The notes beneath the pieces were generated by a model that saw only the letters and a program-made list of their open reading frames with translations, searched no databases and was not told where the DNA came from. Positions 53,249 through 64,000 of a stretch of DNA of 64,000 bases are shown here, one piece after another. Positions within the stretch are counted from its first letter, which is position 1, and each line of letters opens with the position of its first letter. The DNA comes from Anisakis pegreffii (taxonomy: Eukaryota > Nematoda > Chromadorea > Rhabditida > Anisakidae), in NCBI GenBank assembly GCA_035041965.1, contig JAPYMA010000351.1, positions 62,001 through 126,000 on the forward strand, read 5' to 3'. A program made the position numbers and the translations under genes.

Positions 53249-55248
53249 TTAAGAACACGCACAAAGTCCGCTATTACAAGGAAGTCCAAAGCATTTATCC
53301 GTGTTTGGTACGCCTCTTTTAATATTACAAAAGAACATCAACGCGTCGAAATAGCTCTTAAAACCATTCATTTTCAATCCTGAAATTGCACATCATTTAG
53401 CCACATCATCAAAACTTTTAATTGAAAACCTTCTAATCCAACTAAATCACTGATTATTTGTATCCGCACTATGTTTAAGGCATATCATAAGTCACCAACA
53501 ATGTCATCACGCATTCACTCATATGCACCAGCTATTTCCTCCAAAAAGCTCCTCGTATGATAAAAGAAGTTGGTTGAAATTCGAGAATGTGTTGAAACAG
53601 GAGAAATGTGGACAATAAGGAATTAGCGGAAATGTAAATTAGACGTCCGGTGTACTTCTTCACTCAGTCGACTCCATTCGGATTGAAGGATGGAAAATTT
53701 GTTACATTGAGCTGTGCGATTAAAAAGCGTGGCAAGAGCTGAATGAAATCAAGTGAATGCAAACCGCGTTCACAGTCACACTGCCCCGTTTGCTTGTTAC
53801 ACGCTCCTCTGAGCCCGCCGCAAACCGAGTCGTCCTGGCAGGTCACAAATGACGAACACGCAGCACAATTGCACGTACCAACTGCATCTCCCACACAACT
53901 TCCTGAAAGGATTTTTCGTTGCTGAAGATTATGTTCGAGAATGATATTATCAAATCTAGCTTATCAGTTTATTTTTATCAAATATCTAGTGGGCAGCTGT
54001 TCTATCCCATAGGATTGTTGACTACTGCATATTGCAGCCGGGCGTTTGCGGATGCCGCAGAATAATTTCATCATGTTACAGTATTTTGATTGCATGAAAA
54101 TTTTCAGCATAAACCAGCTGAGAACAGCTTCTTAGTTAGTTCAGGAATAAACACATTCCAACCTCCATTGCAGTCGTCGTTCGAATAACATACTTTGGCA
54201 GGTTTGCATACTTTATCGGATTCTGCACGGAAATGGTTGAATGTCACGGGACGATTGAAATTCGGATGGAAGTTTACTGAAAGGTATGCTGATGAAGATA
54301 TCAACAAGGATCCCTTTCTGGAACGTAACGACAGTTTTTACAAACAAATAAGGCTATGTCGTATTGCGTATGGGTAATGTATCAAGCGAACGAGCAGCAG
54401 CATCGAACCAAATCCGTATTTCCTCTATACTTTTATGCGACTGATTTAAAACTTTATTGAAGCAGTACAGCCGACTTAACAAGAACCGTCTCGTTATCAT
54501 AGAAATTCAGTGTCACCAAAGGAGGCCGATCATTTTACCATTGACAACTTTTTCTCCAGATCCTTCAAATTCATCGTCACTGCGATGAGAAATTTTCTTC
54601 TGCAATAATTGCTGCACTGGAATTTCTGAAACTGGAAATCATCAGCGCTGATCCGCAACTCTCCAGATATTTTCAGAACTACTCGAAATTGGGCGAAGGT
54701 TGAAGGCAATACTGCCCAACGAAGGTGTGTTCAAATCGGAGTTTTTAAAACATTGCAATCTCGTACGATTAGTGATCGTGTCACAGTTACTGTCAAGAAA
54801 TCATCATTTAGTTTATAGCAAATTATCTTCATGGAGCAAATTCTAGACCCAAAACGCAACTCAACAATAACGAAAGGAATGCAGTAACCTGTACCTTCAT
54901 CATGAGCACTACGATAGAATTCAAACTTCACTGTTCCATTGAACTGAGGAGAGAAAATGACTGAAAAGTGAACACCTCATATTTTACAGTTAGATTTCAT
55001 TGTTGTTCACTAATTGGCTTGTTATCTTTGCAACACAACAATTTGTCCTTCTTCTTACATAAAGTGCTGACATTAATTCGGTCATAAAATTCAAAGCTAT
55101 TGCCCAGAGTCACATTTCAATCGCTATGCTTACCATTAACCTCTTTATCCTCTCCAACTGATCCCGATGTTCCCGACCAATCGGCTGTGGATATCGATAT
55201 CGTAACAACAACCGCAAATAACTGAAGCAGTTCAGCTGTGCCAGTCAT
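53249..55248 (-). CDS. Secreted cysteine-rich protein, paralog 1
   Basis: Four exons in coding order: 55248-55134, 54276-54163, 53902-53765 and 53379-53249, giving 165 residues in frame. The N-terminus MTGTAELLQLFAVVVTISIS is a signal peptide. The mature part has repeated cysteine pairs (KVCYSNDDC, GTCNCAACS, VCGGLRGACN, QCDCERG) and ends CFGLPCNSGLCACS. It is an EB-like extracellular Cys-rich fold; no named family is recognised. The last exon was found by matching the paralog at 56705; without it the frame runs on from 53765 into intron and ends at 53664. A further exon (about 54945-54899, phase 0 in, phase 1 out) could join to an alternative exon-1 donor after GAT-AAA-GAG. TTTCAG at 55286-55291, 38 bases before the ATG, suits trans-splicing. 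Confidence 0.82.
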
Positions 55249-56704
55249 TTTCTCACTTGAATGTACCCAATGAATTATGTTTAATCTGAAACAATTGAAA
55301 CAATTTCAAGTCTTTTACGATAAAAAAGGAGGAGGATTAGATCCATCCGCTGAAGAATTCAATCCATTATCATCAAGACAGAAGGAGCCTTAAGTGGGAC
55401 AAAAGTTTACTGCATGGTCACATTCATCTCCAATTATTTTCATAGACTCTAAAGGGTGAGTGAACCTATAAATAGTGAGATCAGTTTCTAGTTACATATT
55501 TGGCTGCTTTTTGAGAAAAAGACGAGTTTGAGACAGGCATAAAGTCTTCTCAGTCGATATCGAAACTGACGCACGGCATCGAAGCTTGTGTTTCTCAATT
55601 AACTTGTTCCGTATCGAAGTTCAAATTATATTCATAGTGGAAAAAATCAAAATCTGACAATGGAACGAATATACGTAATACAAAAGAGAACCGTCGCAAT
55701 AGCACCATTTTGCGCAACTAAACCAGACTGAACGTAAGAAGTGTTTTCAAATGAAACGAGTATGGATGGCATCGACGAATAACAGAAATGAATAACACCT
55801 TTTTTGGCCTATTACCACTGAGTCAGATCTGAAGAAGACGACACCACCGAGACTATGTGATCGATTGATCAACTACATCGTTTCTGTGTGCCAAATTTTG
55901 ATCCAGTCAGCGTATGAGCAATATCCGAGCAGCATTTAATCTATCAAAAGTATTCCTACCATTAAAACTTAAAACTCTCCGCTATTCCATCAGAACCACC
56001 TATTTGCCATTTGTAGTTTTTCAGAATTATTCGTAGCTAGTCCTTATTTATCATCAATTGCCAGAGAATTCATAAACAATTAGAGACTAATAAAATTAGT
56101 CGAATCATCGTTGTTTGAAGTAATGTGAACAAATCTTCAGATCAATTGATTGTGTCCATTGTTACAGTTTATCATACAGATCACAACGTCATTTCATTGA
56201 ACGTTCAGATCACTTAGGTTAATGCATTCAAAAAAGAAACGAGATATATGACAATGTTTTGAAGTAGTTCGTTCCATTCCACCAGATTTTTAACGGTACC
56301 GTGCTGATGAGCGCTTGCTTCATCGAAACTTCTGTTCTTCATCGAAACTTCTCATCAAAACAAATTTAGCTGGTGATATTGATTTTAGTGGTTCAACCAC
56401 TGGAATCGTAAATTTTGGCATTGCTATACTACGTTCAAACTCAAGGACTCCAATTAAGCTTCAGTTCAAGCACATACTTATTTCGATAAATCCCGATGAC
56501 GGTTTAATCATTTGAACTGAATCACATGTGCCAGGAAGACTTGACTGTAACTCATGTTTATGTCATGAACAACTTTCGCTGTTCACCTGAATTCACCTGA
56601 ATCCATTCATTCCACGGTTGAAATCGATGTTAAAACCGAATGTTTTTTTTTGAAATTTATGATTGAATGATTTCAGATTCGCTCTACTGACAAACCAGTT
56701 CAAA
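55249..56704. promoter_or_regulatory. Shared divergent promoter region of the cysteine-rich pair
   Basis: About 1.45 kb separates two head-to-head paralogs. Each start is preceded by TTTCAG (55286-55291 minus; 56671-56676 plus), the likely trans-splice acceptors. The rest shows no gene; promoter elements cannot be assigned from the sequence alone. Confidence 0.5.
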
Positions 56705-58145
56705 ATGAACTTCAAGACTTTTAGTTGTGGTCTATGCATCACGTTTTTCATTCTTATAACTGTTTTGGGCAACAGTGAGGCTTCGAAGAAGTCGGCAGAG
56801 ATCGAGAACAATTCGAATGCTAAAGGTAAAAACACGCAATTCGCTTAAGCATCAAACGAAGTTAAATTATAGTATCCTTCATATGCAATCACACTGATGC
56901 CAGATATTTTCAATATATTTTCTTCAGAATATTAATGAATTGGTCTGTGATGATTAATCGCAACTCAGGTAAGAATGCAGTGGCGAAGAGACCGACGAAG
57001 ATTAAAGTCACGGAACTTCAATACGCCCAGGTGGTAATCGAACGTTCCAACTCCACTGATAATGGTACTACTGAAGAGCATGTAGAAACGACCACCTCTA
57101 AGAATGTAAGCAAGAAACCAACTGCTAAGAAATGTGTCACTGGAAAGGTTTGCTTCGGTGATCGTGATTGCGCTAAAGGTAAATTAATATTGCAAATCGA
57201 TTGCTTGAACTTACAATCAAATTGCAATCACATAAGTTAGGCGATGACTAATGATCTGATCAGATTGGAGAAATGATAATGTTCATTCAGTTAAGCAAGT
57301 CAATTAATTTATTGTGAACTGGTCAAATAAGGTTAATTTCAGGACGTTGTCTTGGTATTGCGGTCGGTAAATGTGATTGTACAGCTTGCTTGAATTTAGT
57401 GCCATGTAAGAACGATAAGGCGTGTGGAGGTCTGCTTGGTTCGTGCGATAAGAAGACAAATTATTGTAACTGTTTTGAAGGTTAGTAAGTTGAGGAATTT
57501 CGATGCGATTCTGTTTGGTCAGAAGAGATTCTGAACTATTTGAGGGGGCCGAATTCAAATGAATCCGAACTCAATCGCGAACAAATTTAATTTGAGGAAT
57601 CAAATTTTTGATTAGCCGATGAAATTGCATGGTTGTTTTTTTAATGGCTAGATCATTATGGTGCCTCCGAATGGGCAATTTGTGATTTTAAAGACATCAT
57701 GGATTTTTTTGAATAATTTCATTGATGAAGGCATTTGGAAGAAGCTCTTCCTATGGCAAAGGAGGCAGAAATTTAACTAAGAATATTGTTAGACAAGTAA
57801 TATTTTCGAGTTTTTGATAACACTAAGGCATTGAGAGCAGTCAACTTTCTTCTGAAGAAAACACAATAACATTTCTTGATCAATCCTTTTTCAGTCCGCA
57901 TTGAACTCATCTCTAAAACAACTCCTTCATGGGTTCACTACGATTGATGTGATCAATTTTTCTACTTCATCATAATTAGTCGTAATTATTTCCCTAATTT
58001 TGCTTTCGGTTGTTCAGGTTATAAGAAGAACGGGTTCGAAACATTTTTCGATGCACTCAATAAGTTCTGCGGTGTAAAGAAGTGCACTCAAAAGAGTGAC
58101 TCATGCTTCGGACTGCCATGCAAACCTGGTTTTTGTGTTTGTTGA
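56705..58145 (+). CDS. Secreted cysteine-rich protein, paralog 2
   Basis: Four exons: 56705-56825, 56969-57178, 57343-57480 and 58018-58145 (TGA), giving 198 residues in frame. A signal peptide (FSCGLCITFFILITVLG) is followed by a Lys/Thr/Ser-rich spacer with N-glycosylation-like sites, then the same cysteine modules as the neighbour: KVCFGDRDC, GKCDCTACLN, ACGGLLGSCD, NYCNCFEG and CFGLPCKPGFCVC. All introns are phase 1, and exon 3 is 138 bp in both genes. An in-frame ATG lies upstream at 56663, but TTTCAG at 56671-56676 falls between the two, so the second is preferred. Function unknown; the protein is probably extracellular and the pair arose by inverted duplication. Confidence 0.85.
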
Positions 58146-58771
58146 TCAGCCATAAACTCGGTTTCCATGTATGCGGATCACCCGTAATCCCGGTTTCTTG
58201 ATATATCGACCAACCAATGATCACTTATTTCGTTGCATTTGTGACTGTTTATTTGTTCGTTTTCAAGTTGTTCTGCATAAACATTTTTCATAATTTTCAT
58301 GTGCACCTCTTTTGTTGTAGTCTCGTGTTTTAATTTGTAAACGATTCGTTATCAACCATTATTTATGATGTGGATAAACATTTCATTCAATCGTTTCATG
58401 TGTTTCAGTGAAATGCTCTTTTATATGAAATTCAACTTCTAACTTTTCGGAACGGTGTTCTTTTATGCTCCTACTAATATTCACTTTCTGGCATGGGATA
58501 GACGAAGTTATAAAGATAGCGATCGGTGTGAGTGAAATGTATGTGTTTTATCTAAAGTTATTGAATCCTTTTTGCAAACCACGAGCATTTGAGCTTGTCT
58601 CACTTCATACTTGAATTGGGTCGGAGCCCTTTTTGCAGGAAGCATCTGAGCTTCTAGAGACTGAGAGTTGAAAATCGCATGGTATTCAATGTATGATAAA
58701 TTATCGTGCTTCTCTTTCTTCGCTTTCTGTTAGCCTGTGTCATGAGTTAATGCTACAGAACGAATGTTATT
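58146..58771. other. Intergenic region between converging genes
   Basis: The cysteine-rich gene and the astacin gene end toward each other here. Only short AT-rich sequence is present; I see no gene or clear repeat. Confidence 0.6.
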
Positions 58772-61457
58772 TTATCGATCAGATTTTTGAAATAACCTTT
58801 TGAAGAATGAAAATATTGACTCGAACAAATCAAAGTTGTGGTCTGAATTCGACGCTTCTGGTTTGGTAACTGAATTCTTTGCTGTAAATTCTGCATTTGG
58901 TGGTGGTTTGATTGTTGTTTCCATTAAAATATTTAACAGTGATCGCTGATGCGGGTCATCGGGTTGAACTCGACTGAACGTTTTCCCCATACATTCACCA
59001 CAATCATAGATCGAACAAATCTTATAATAATCACTTGGCGCTGCATCTTGGGCACGGCCGATTACATCCTTAAACACACTAACAAATGCGATTTTGTTTA
59101 GGTGCATTTGATGCTGATGCACTTTTGAATGTCATTTGATTTAGTGGCTGTCATTCACAACTACTTCATTTCAGTGCATTCGAACAATTTCATAGCAGAG
59201 AGTCTTTGATTTGTGATATTGAATAGGGCAAGTAGGTTTGAGTTGAATTTCATTGTTATACTTTTTCCTTCGATAAAGTTGGATTTTATTTGAGCATGTG
59301 AGTCTGAGATAGCTTACATGCGGGTCTTGTTAAGAATTAAATTAACTTAAAGCTAAATAGATCAAACTGCTCAATTTCGCGAAAGTGGCATTTCGCTATG
59401 AGGCAGGAAGTTATTTTTCGTGACTTTCCGCGTATTATCTTCAAAAGCAACATCGATGGACACATTGTCATCAATTCGGTGGCTAATAACAAACAAAAAT
59501 GGATAAACGACGAAATTCAAATAGCTCAAGTCTTTTATCGTATGCAAGTATTTCTTTCGACTCCGTATCTTGTTTCTGTTGCATTCACACTGCTATGATC
59601 AGTAAGCAAGGTTTTACCTGAAATGCTGGATCAATGGTTTCTATAGTGACTAATCCACGCCGTTTCGCGAACGCGTTCTTGCCATAATGCATCAAACTTC
59701 TGTAGTTGTATCGAATGCCGTACGTATCTGACTCACCTTCAGGCACTTGATCGAACTGAGAAAGATAGCCTAGAAAAGTTGGATTTACTTACAATTCGAC
59801 GACCACAGTTCGCTACAGCTCCCTTCTATAAAATCAATTTTGTTCGCGTAAATTCTGTCTGTTAGGTGTCATCACTCGAAATAAATCGATAGAAATTTCG
59901 CTATGCGATAGATAACTCTTAAAATGTCAGTGAATGAGTTAAACACGATGGAATTTGATTTGTGTGCAAAGCATCTCACGCGGCGCAACATTACTTGAGT
60001 GAATCTTGATGTACTCGTCTCTATCACGTCTCATGTGCTCATGCCACAAACCAATCGTATGCATCAATTCATGCACCACAATATCATGCTCGATGCATGT
60101 GGCCATATTGTTCGCTTCTAACATCAACACGTTACGACCAGGCATGCGTCCAACAGCCGCATAGCATCTTCAACGGAAACCGAATTACTTTAAAAGTATG
60201 TTCTTGTGACAGCACTGAAATTAGTTCAGCATCACCACTCTTTATTTGTTATTCGAGGTACTCATGGGACCTAGGCTTGAATTAACAGAGCGTGAAATAG
60301 GCAAAGTCACTCACCCATGACGGATTTTATTTTGTACTTCCACAAAATCTGCTTCGTCACTTTTTCGTACTTCAAATCGTATGCAAGTATTTCTTTCAAT
60401 GCCCTTCATCGCTCCCCATATAATATCCAGCTCTTCACCATCTTCAATCAATACCACTTCTCTACACGTATCAAGTTAACATTAATGCATCATTTTAATT
60501 AATACATCATTTTAATATATTCCTACACATCAGAATAGCAAAACAAAGTGTTCTTTGCAATGAACACACAAAAAAACTAACATGAAGTGAGTCATAATCG
60601 TTAGAAATTAAGAAAAGCCACTTGTGACTACATGCTATCCTCGATTCTTGTAATTAGATCGGTTTACGAATCATTCGCTGATCTAATCAGATGATGGATT
60701 TCTATGTTCATTTTGTTTCTTTCTGTTCAACTAACTACTCATTATTATGTCCTAACATCAGTGATAAGAAGGAATTACCATATTGACCGGTGATAACGTA
60801 TGGAATTCGAAACAGACCATCCGATGTTCTGCTCTGATCCCATTTGTACTCAGATTGCCTTGGCAGAGCATTTAGTTCGAACCATATATCATCATAACTA
60901 TATCAACAACAGCAGTGAAACATATATTAATATAAACAAAACTAGAAAAAGTTCCAGTTTCTCAAATGCACTCATTTTTTCCAATAATGTGGTGAAGGTG
61001 ATTGATTATTGAATGAGCAGTTCAATATCACCAATGGAACAGAAAATTATCCCGTCTATTTTTTAAAAAAATTTAATGACTGAACTTCAACCATAGACCC
61101 GTTTTTTTTTCACTCATGAATTAGCAGTTTTATTTTGATATCTTCAGTCGCTAGTATGGGCAGCATACAGCCGTTATGTTGAAGCGACAACGTTAAAAAC
61201 TGGTAAGAAATGTACCCTTGTTCAAGTGGTTGTTTGATATCGCCTCCATCTTGTTCTTCGATGTTGATTCGTTGACCCTTAACAAATCTCCCATAATAAA
61301 TTTCCTACGAACACATCAAAGGACAATTTGACTTGATGAAATTGTTTTAATTTGTTTGTATTGCCAGAAGCAATGCAATCGCCGAATAAAAGAGCACCTA
61401 ACGAAAATGTCGAACAAATCTTTTAAGTTGACAAGTCTGTTATATAACCGGTTAATG
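58772..61457 (-). CDS. Astacin-family zinc metalloprotease (NAS type), 5' end missing
   Basis: Secreted zinc endopeptidase. Exons in coding order: 61457-61403 (tentative), 61304-61216, 60897-60779, 60441-60315, 60167-59980, 59769-59618 and 59068-58772 (stop). The last six join in frame as 323 residues. The propeptide has GGDI, resembling the inhibitory FxGD Asp switch. The catalytic domain runs from FRIPYVITGQY through NTCIRFEVR and CYAAVGR to the zinc site HELMHTIGLWHEH. The Met-turn is SLMHYGK, and the domain ends ICSIYDCGECMG. No EGF or CUB domain follows, only an approximately 80-residue Pro/Ser-rich tail ending in an amphipathic FESIFSFFKRLF. This domain layout fits the simple nematode astacins. 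The signal-peptide exon was not found upstream. Confidence 0.88.
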
Positions 61458-64000
61458 CTGAAAATAACTCGCAACCGGTCACTTAGTGCATAATGTCCCT
61501 TGAACATTTGTTTGAATTCATTTTACACGATGTTTATTTTGAGAACAAAAAAAATGCTTGTAAACGAACAACTAAATGCAAATGCTCTATTTGCGAAATC
61601 AAAACTGAACAGATAACGCTTCGAAAAAAAATGTTAGAAATTGTACCATTTTTATATTTTCACCAACCCGTCATTTGATTTCGGTCAAGGAAACGAATTT
61701 ACCAGCTTGTGCTATCGTGTTTTACTTGCGAACATAATTTTTTCGTCAAGAAACGTCAAGAAATGCCTACTGCTGAGCAATTCAATCAAATTTTGTTCGG
61801 AGGAAGCGATAAAAAAACGAGACATTTCAAAGTTAGCGTTTAGCATTTGATTTCGGTCAAGAAAACGAATTCACAATACAAGTGAACGAACATTTTCCTA
61901 TAACTCAACGTCAATATGGTTTCTATAGGCAGATCAATGACAGCAGTGATGGCTGTCAAATTTTCAGATCTCATTGAGTGATGATGGATTGGTCAGCAAG
62001 TGCTGAACGGATCAAGGTTCATTGATGCTACATAATATTTGTAATAAACGTGAACATGTTGGTGGCTAAACGAAACGGAGAAATCAATGCAAACGATTTG
62101 AAACATGTTTATTGGATTGTTTCAAAATGATTCTGAAATTAAATTTTGAGATCAGTATTCAGAAACAAAGAATTACCCGTTTAGCGGATGTGAAACGAAT
62201 GAAGAAAAGTAATGAAACGATGATGGCCAATGGACAATACCAATACATCGTGCATCGATGCGTCAAATCATCGAGCATCGGCACGATAAATTGCATTCAC
62301 AATCGCTCAATCGAATAAACGATTTCAGCTCATTTCAGTTCTCAATGCGACATTTGAAGAGCAAACAAACAAAAAACATTCATTCATCCAGTGTGCACCA
62401 CCACGCCTTTTTGATGCTTGGACGTTGTTTGATTGCAAACAAACGTTGAGAAATGATTTTTGTCGAGTGCAAATGCAATTGTTCACTATCATGAAATTGT
62501 ACTGAACATCTAGCAAATCATACCTGAAATCAAACAATTACTTGTTATAACATGAACATAATGGTCTGCATCGTTTGAGTGACTTATCGAAAATATTAAA
62601 AACTTAAAAAAGACGAATTACTCACATTTCATAAAGAAAAAGAGTTTATATAAAAATAGACATTATCAATTCAACAAAATAAAAGTGTCACCGGATTCGC
62701 AGAGACGAAGTTTTTTGAGATTTATAATCGCGGAGCGTTGTTGTTCTATCTTCATGCAAGTAGAATTTTGTAAATTTAACGGTTCTTTTACGGTTCTAAC
62801 GGTTTTAACGATTTTTTCGTGATAATCGCAAAATGCATAGTTGTGAAGATGACTGCAGTTGTATTGTTGTCTATTTGAAAATCATTCGCTTTGCAGTAAA
62901 TCGGACACGTAGAATTTTATTAGCCTGATGTGAGTACAAGTGGTAGATAAGATAAGAACAACTGATTAGTTCTTGTAGAGGCGAATTCTTAAGATAAACA
63001 ATTTAGCAGTGAAAACGAACGGATCTATGATGATCATCAATGTTCACTTCTCACACGTACGAATTTGATGGACTCGAATCTGACGTTGATGAGTGAGCCA
63101 CCGTGATATGGATCACTCGGCACCATGTGAGTGTTTTTTTTAGCATTCTTTTAAGCTTACCGGAAAACACCTGCTTAATCACCTAAAAATACGCGAAGAT
63201 ATACACTTTGTGAGCCATTCGCTCGGTTTGCATTCCCAAGTTAAATTCTCTTGGACTCCTCTCTCTCTGATAACGCCAATGTCTTGGCTTCTACGAAAGG
63301 TACTTTTAGTTTCTTTATTTTTTGATCAATTACTTCTAAAGTGTCTAATAATTTATTGAATTAATGATTACCTTTAGATAATGTAAACAATTTTTCGAAA
63401 AATATGGCAAAAACAAAGAAATTGAGGTTATTTTTACGTTCAAATTTCATCATTTATCTATATTTTCCCGATTTTCTTCTCCTGCGTCAATCTCATCAGC
63501 ATAGTCCTTGAGTGGGCGATCGTGCAAGAAGACCATCTCATTGGATAAGGTCATTATTACTTGGATTTAAATGTTTTAGAATATTGCATTTTGGATGTTT
63601 TGATCTTCAGTACTCATGACTTGTACCCAATGATCTATATTCCGGCATAAATTAGCCCGTCTTTGAATTTCCTCATTGTCAGTGAATTTTGTTTCAAAGG
63701 GATCATCTTGCGAAGTTGGTGCGCATGTGACTGCATGGTGCCAGTTAGTATTCTGTTCTATTCCACCCTTCAGCTGTTCCATTCTGTTCTCTTCTCCACC
63801 TTTACTCTTTGAAAGCCGTTCCGTTGTCGCACCACATCTTTCAGCACTATTCTGTTCAGTCGTTCAAACTGTTCTGTTTCGTTGATCAGAAAAATAGCGC
63901 AGTAAAAACTCTGATAATCTGGATTGGAAACGAATTTTTTTGACGGAGATACTGCAAAACAGATGGAAATTGGGCTGGGAGAAGATTTTCCACGCAGGGA
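61458..64000. other. Right-edge region without a supported gene
   Basis: The first exon of the astacin gene should lie here on the minus strand, but I could not identify it. At 63750-63890 there is a patch rich in TTCTGTTC and CCGTTCCGTTG words. Similar words occur at 11433-11500 and 1940-2080, so this may be a dispersed repeat. No other gene is supported. Confidence 0.45.

Noticed and set aside
53664..53764. Read-through C-terminus of cysteine-rich gene 1
   Set aside because: The donor at 53764 and a matching downstream exon show that this stretch is intron.
63110..63125. GGATCACTCGGC, as in the start of 5.8S rRNA
   Set aside because: The match is only 12 bases and the flanks do not continue as 5.8S rRNA.
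63227..63320. Resemblance to a nematode SL1 spliced-leader RNA gene (GGTTT---T-CCCAAGTT, Sm-like site downstream)
   Set aside because: Only about 15 of 22 leader positions match and there is no GT donor after the leader.

Overview
The window looks like nuclear DNA from a nematode that is not Caenorhabditis-like in compactness. It is AT-rich, protein-coding genes are split by many introns, most 3' splice sites read TTTCAG (some TTTAAG or TTAAG), and TTTCAG also sits just upstream of several start codons, as expected for spliced-leader trans-splicing. The best-conserved proteins are of nematode type: a TAX-4/CNGA-like channel, an INA-1-like integrin alpha and an astacin protease. Reading frames were rebuilt by joining exons at GT..AG sites with matching phase. 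All seven gene models join in frame. The two at or near the window edges lack their 5' ends.

Layout. (1) 154-8223, plus strand: the 3' part of an unusual gene made of at least 15 very short exons (36-66 bp). Every internal exon is phase 1-1 and a multiple of 3, and exons have been amplified together with their introns. (2) 11726-14523, plus strand: a complete, smaller gene of the same design, with a signal-peptide exon, four mini-exons and a terminal exon (104 residues). (3) 16406-24544, minus strand: a cyclic-nucleotide-gated channel subunit, 12 exons, 738 residues. (4) 27028-46702, minus strand: a laminin-receptor-type integrin alpha, 20 exons, 1150 residues, with an 8.4 kb first intron. 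(5) 53249-55248, minus, and 56705-58145, plus: a head-to-head pair of paralogous four-exon genes for secreted cysteine-rich proteins. (6) 58772-61457, minus: an astacin metalloprotease without its first coding exon. The remainder is intergenic or intronic, with minisatellites, a strong 86-nt hairpin, two GCCTAA-rich inverted-repeat elements and a duplicated segment downstream of the integrin stop codon.

The channel and the integrin are ordinary housekeeping or neuronal/adhesion genes and show no functional link to their neighbours beyond sharing a strand. The secreted cysteine-rich pair and the astacin are all probably extracellular proteins.

The most unusual part is the left 14.5 kb. Two neighbouring genes there consist of tiny symmetric exons, any of which can be skipped or duplicated without breaking the frame. 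This is the architecture known from the micro-exon genes of schistosomes. The modules encode short His/Arg/aromatic-rich peptides; I recognise no known family in them.
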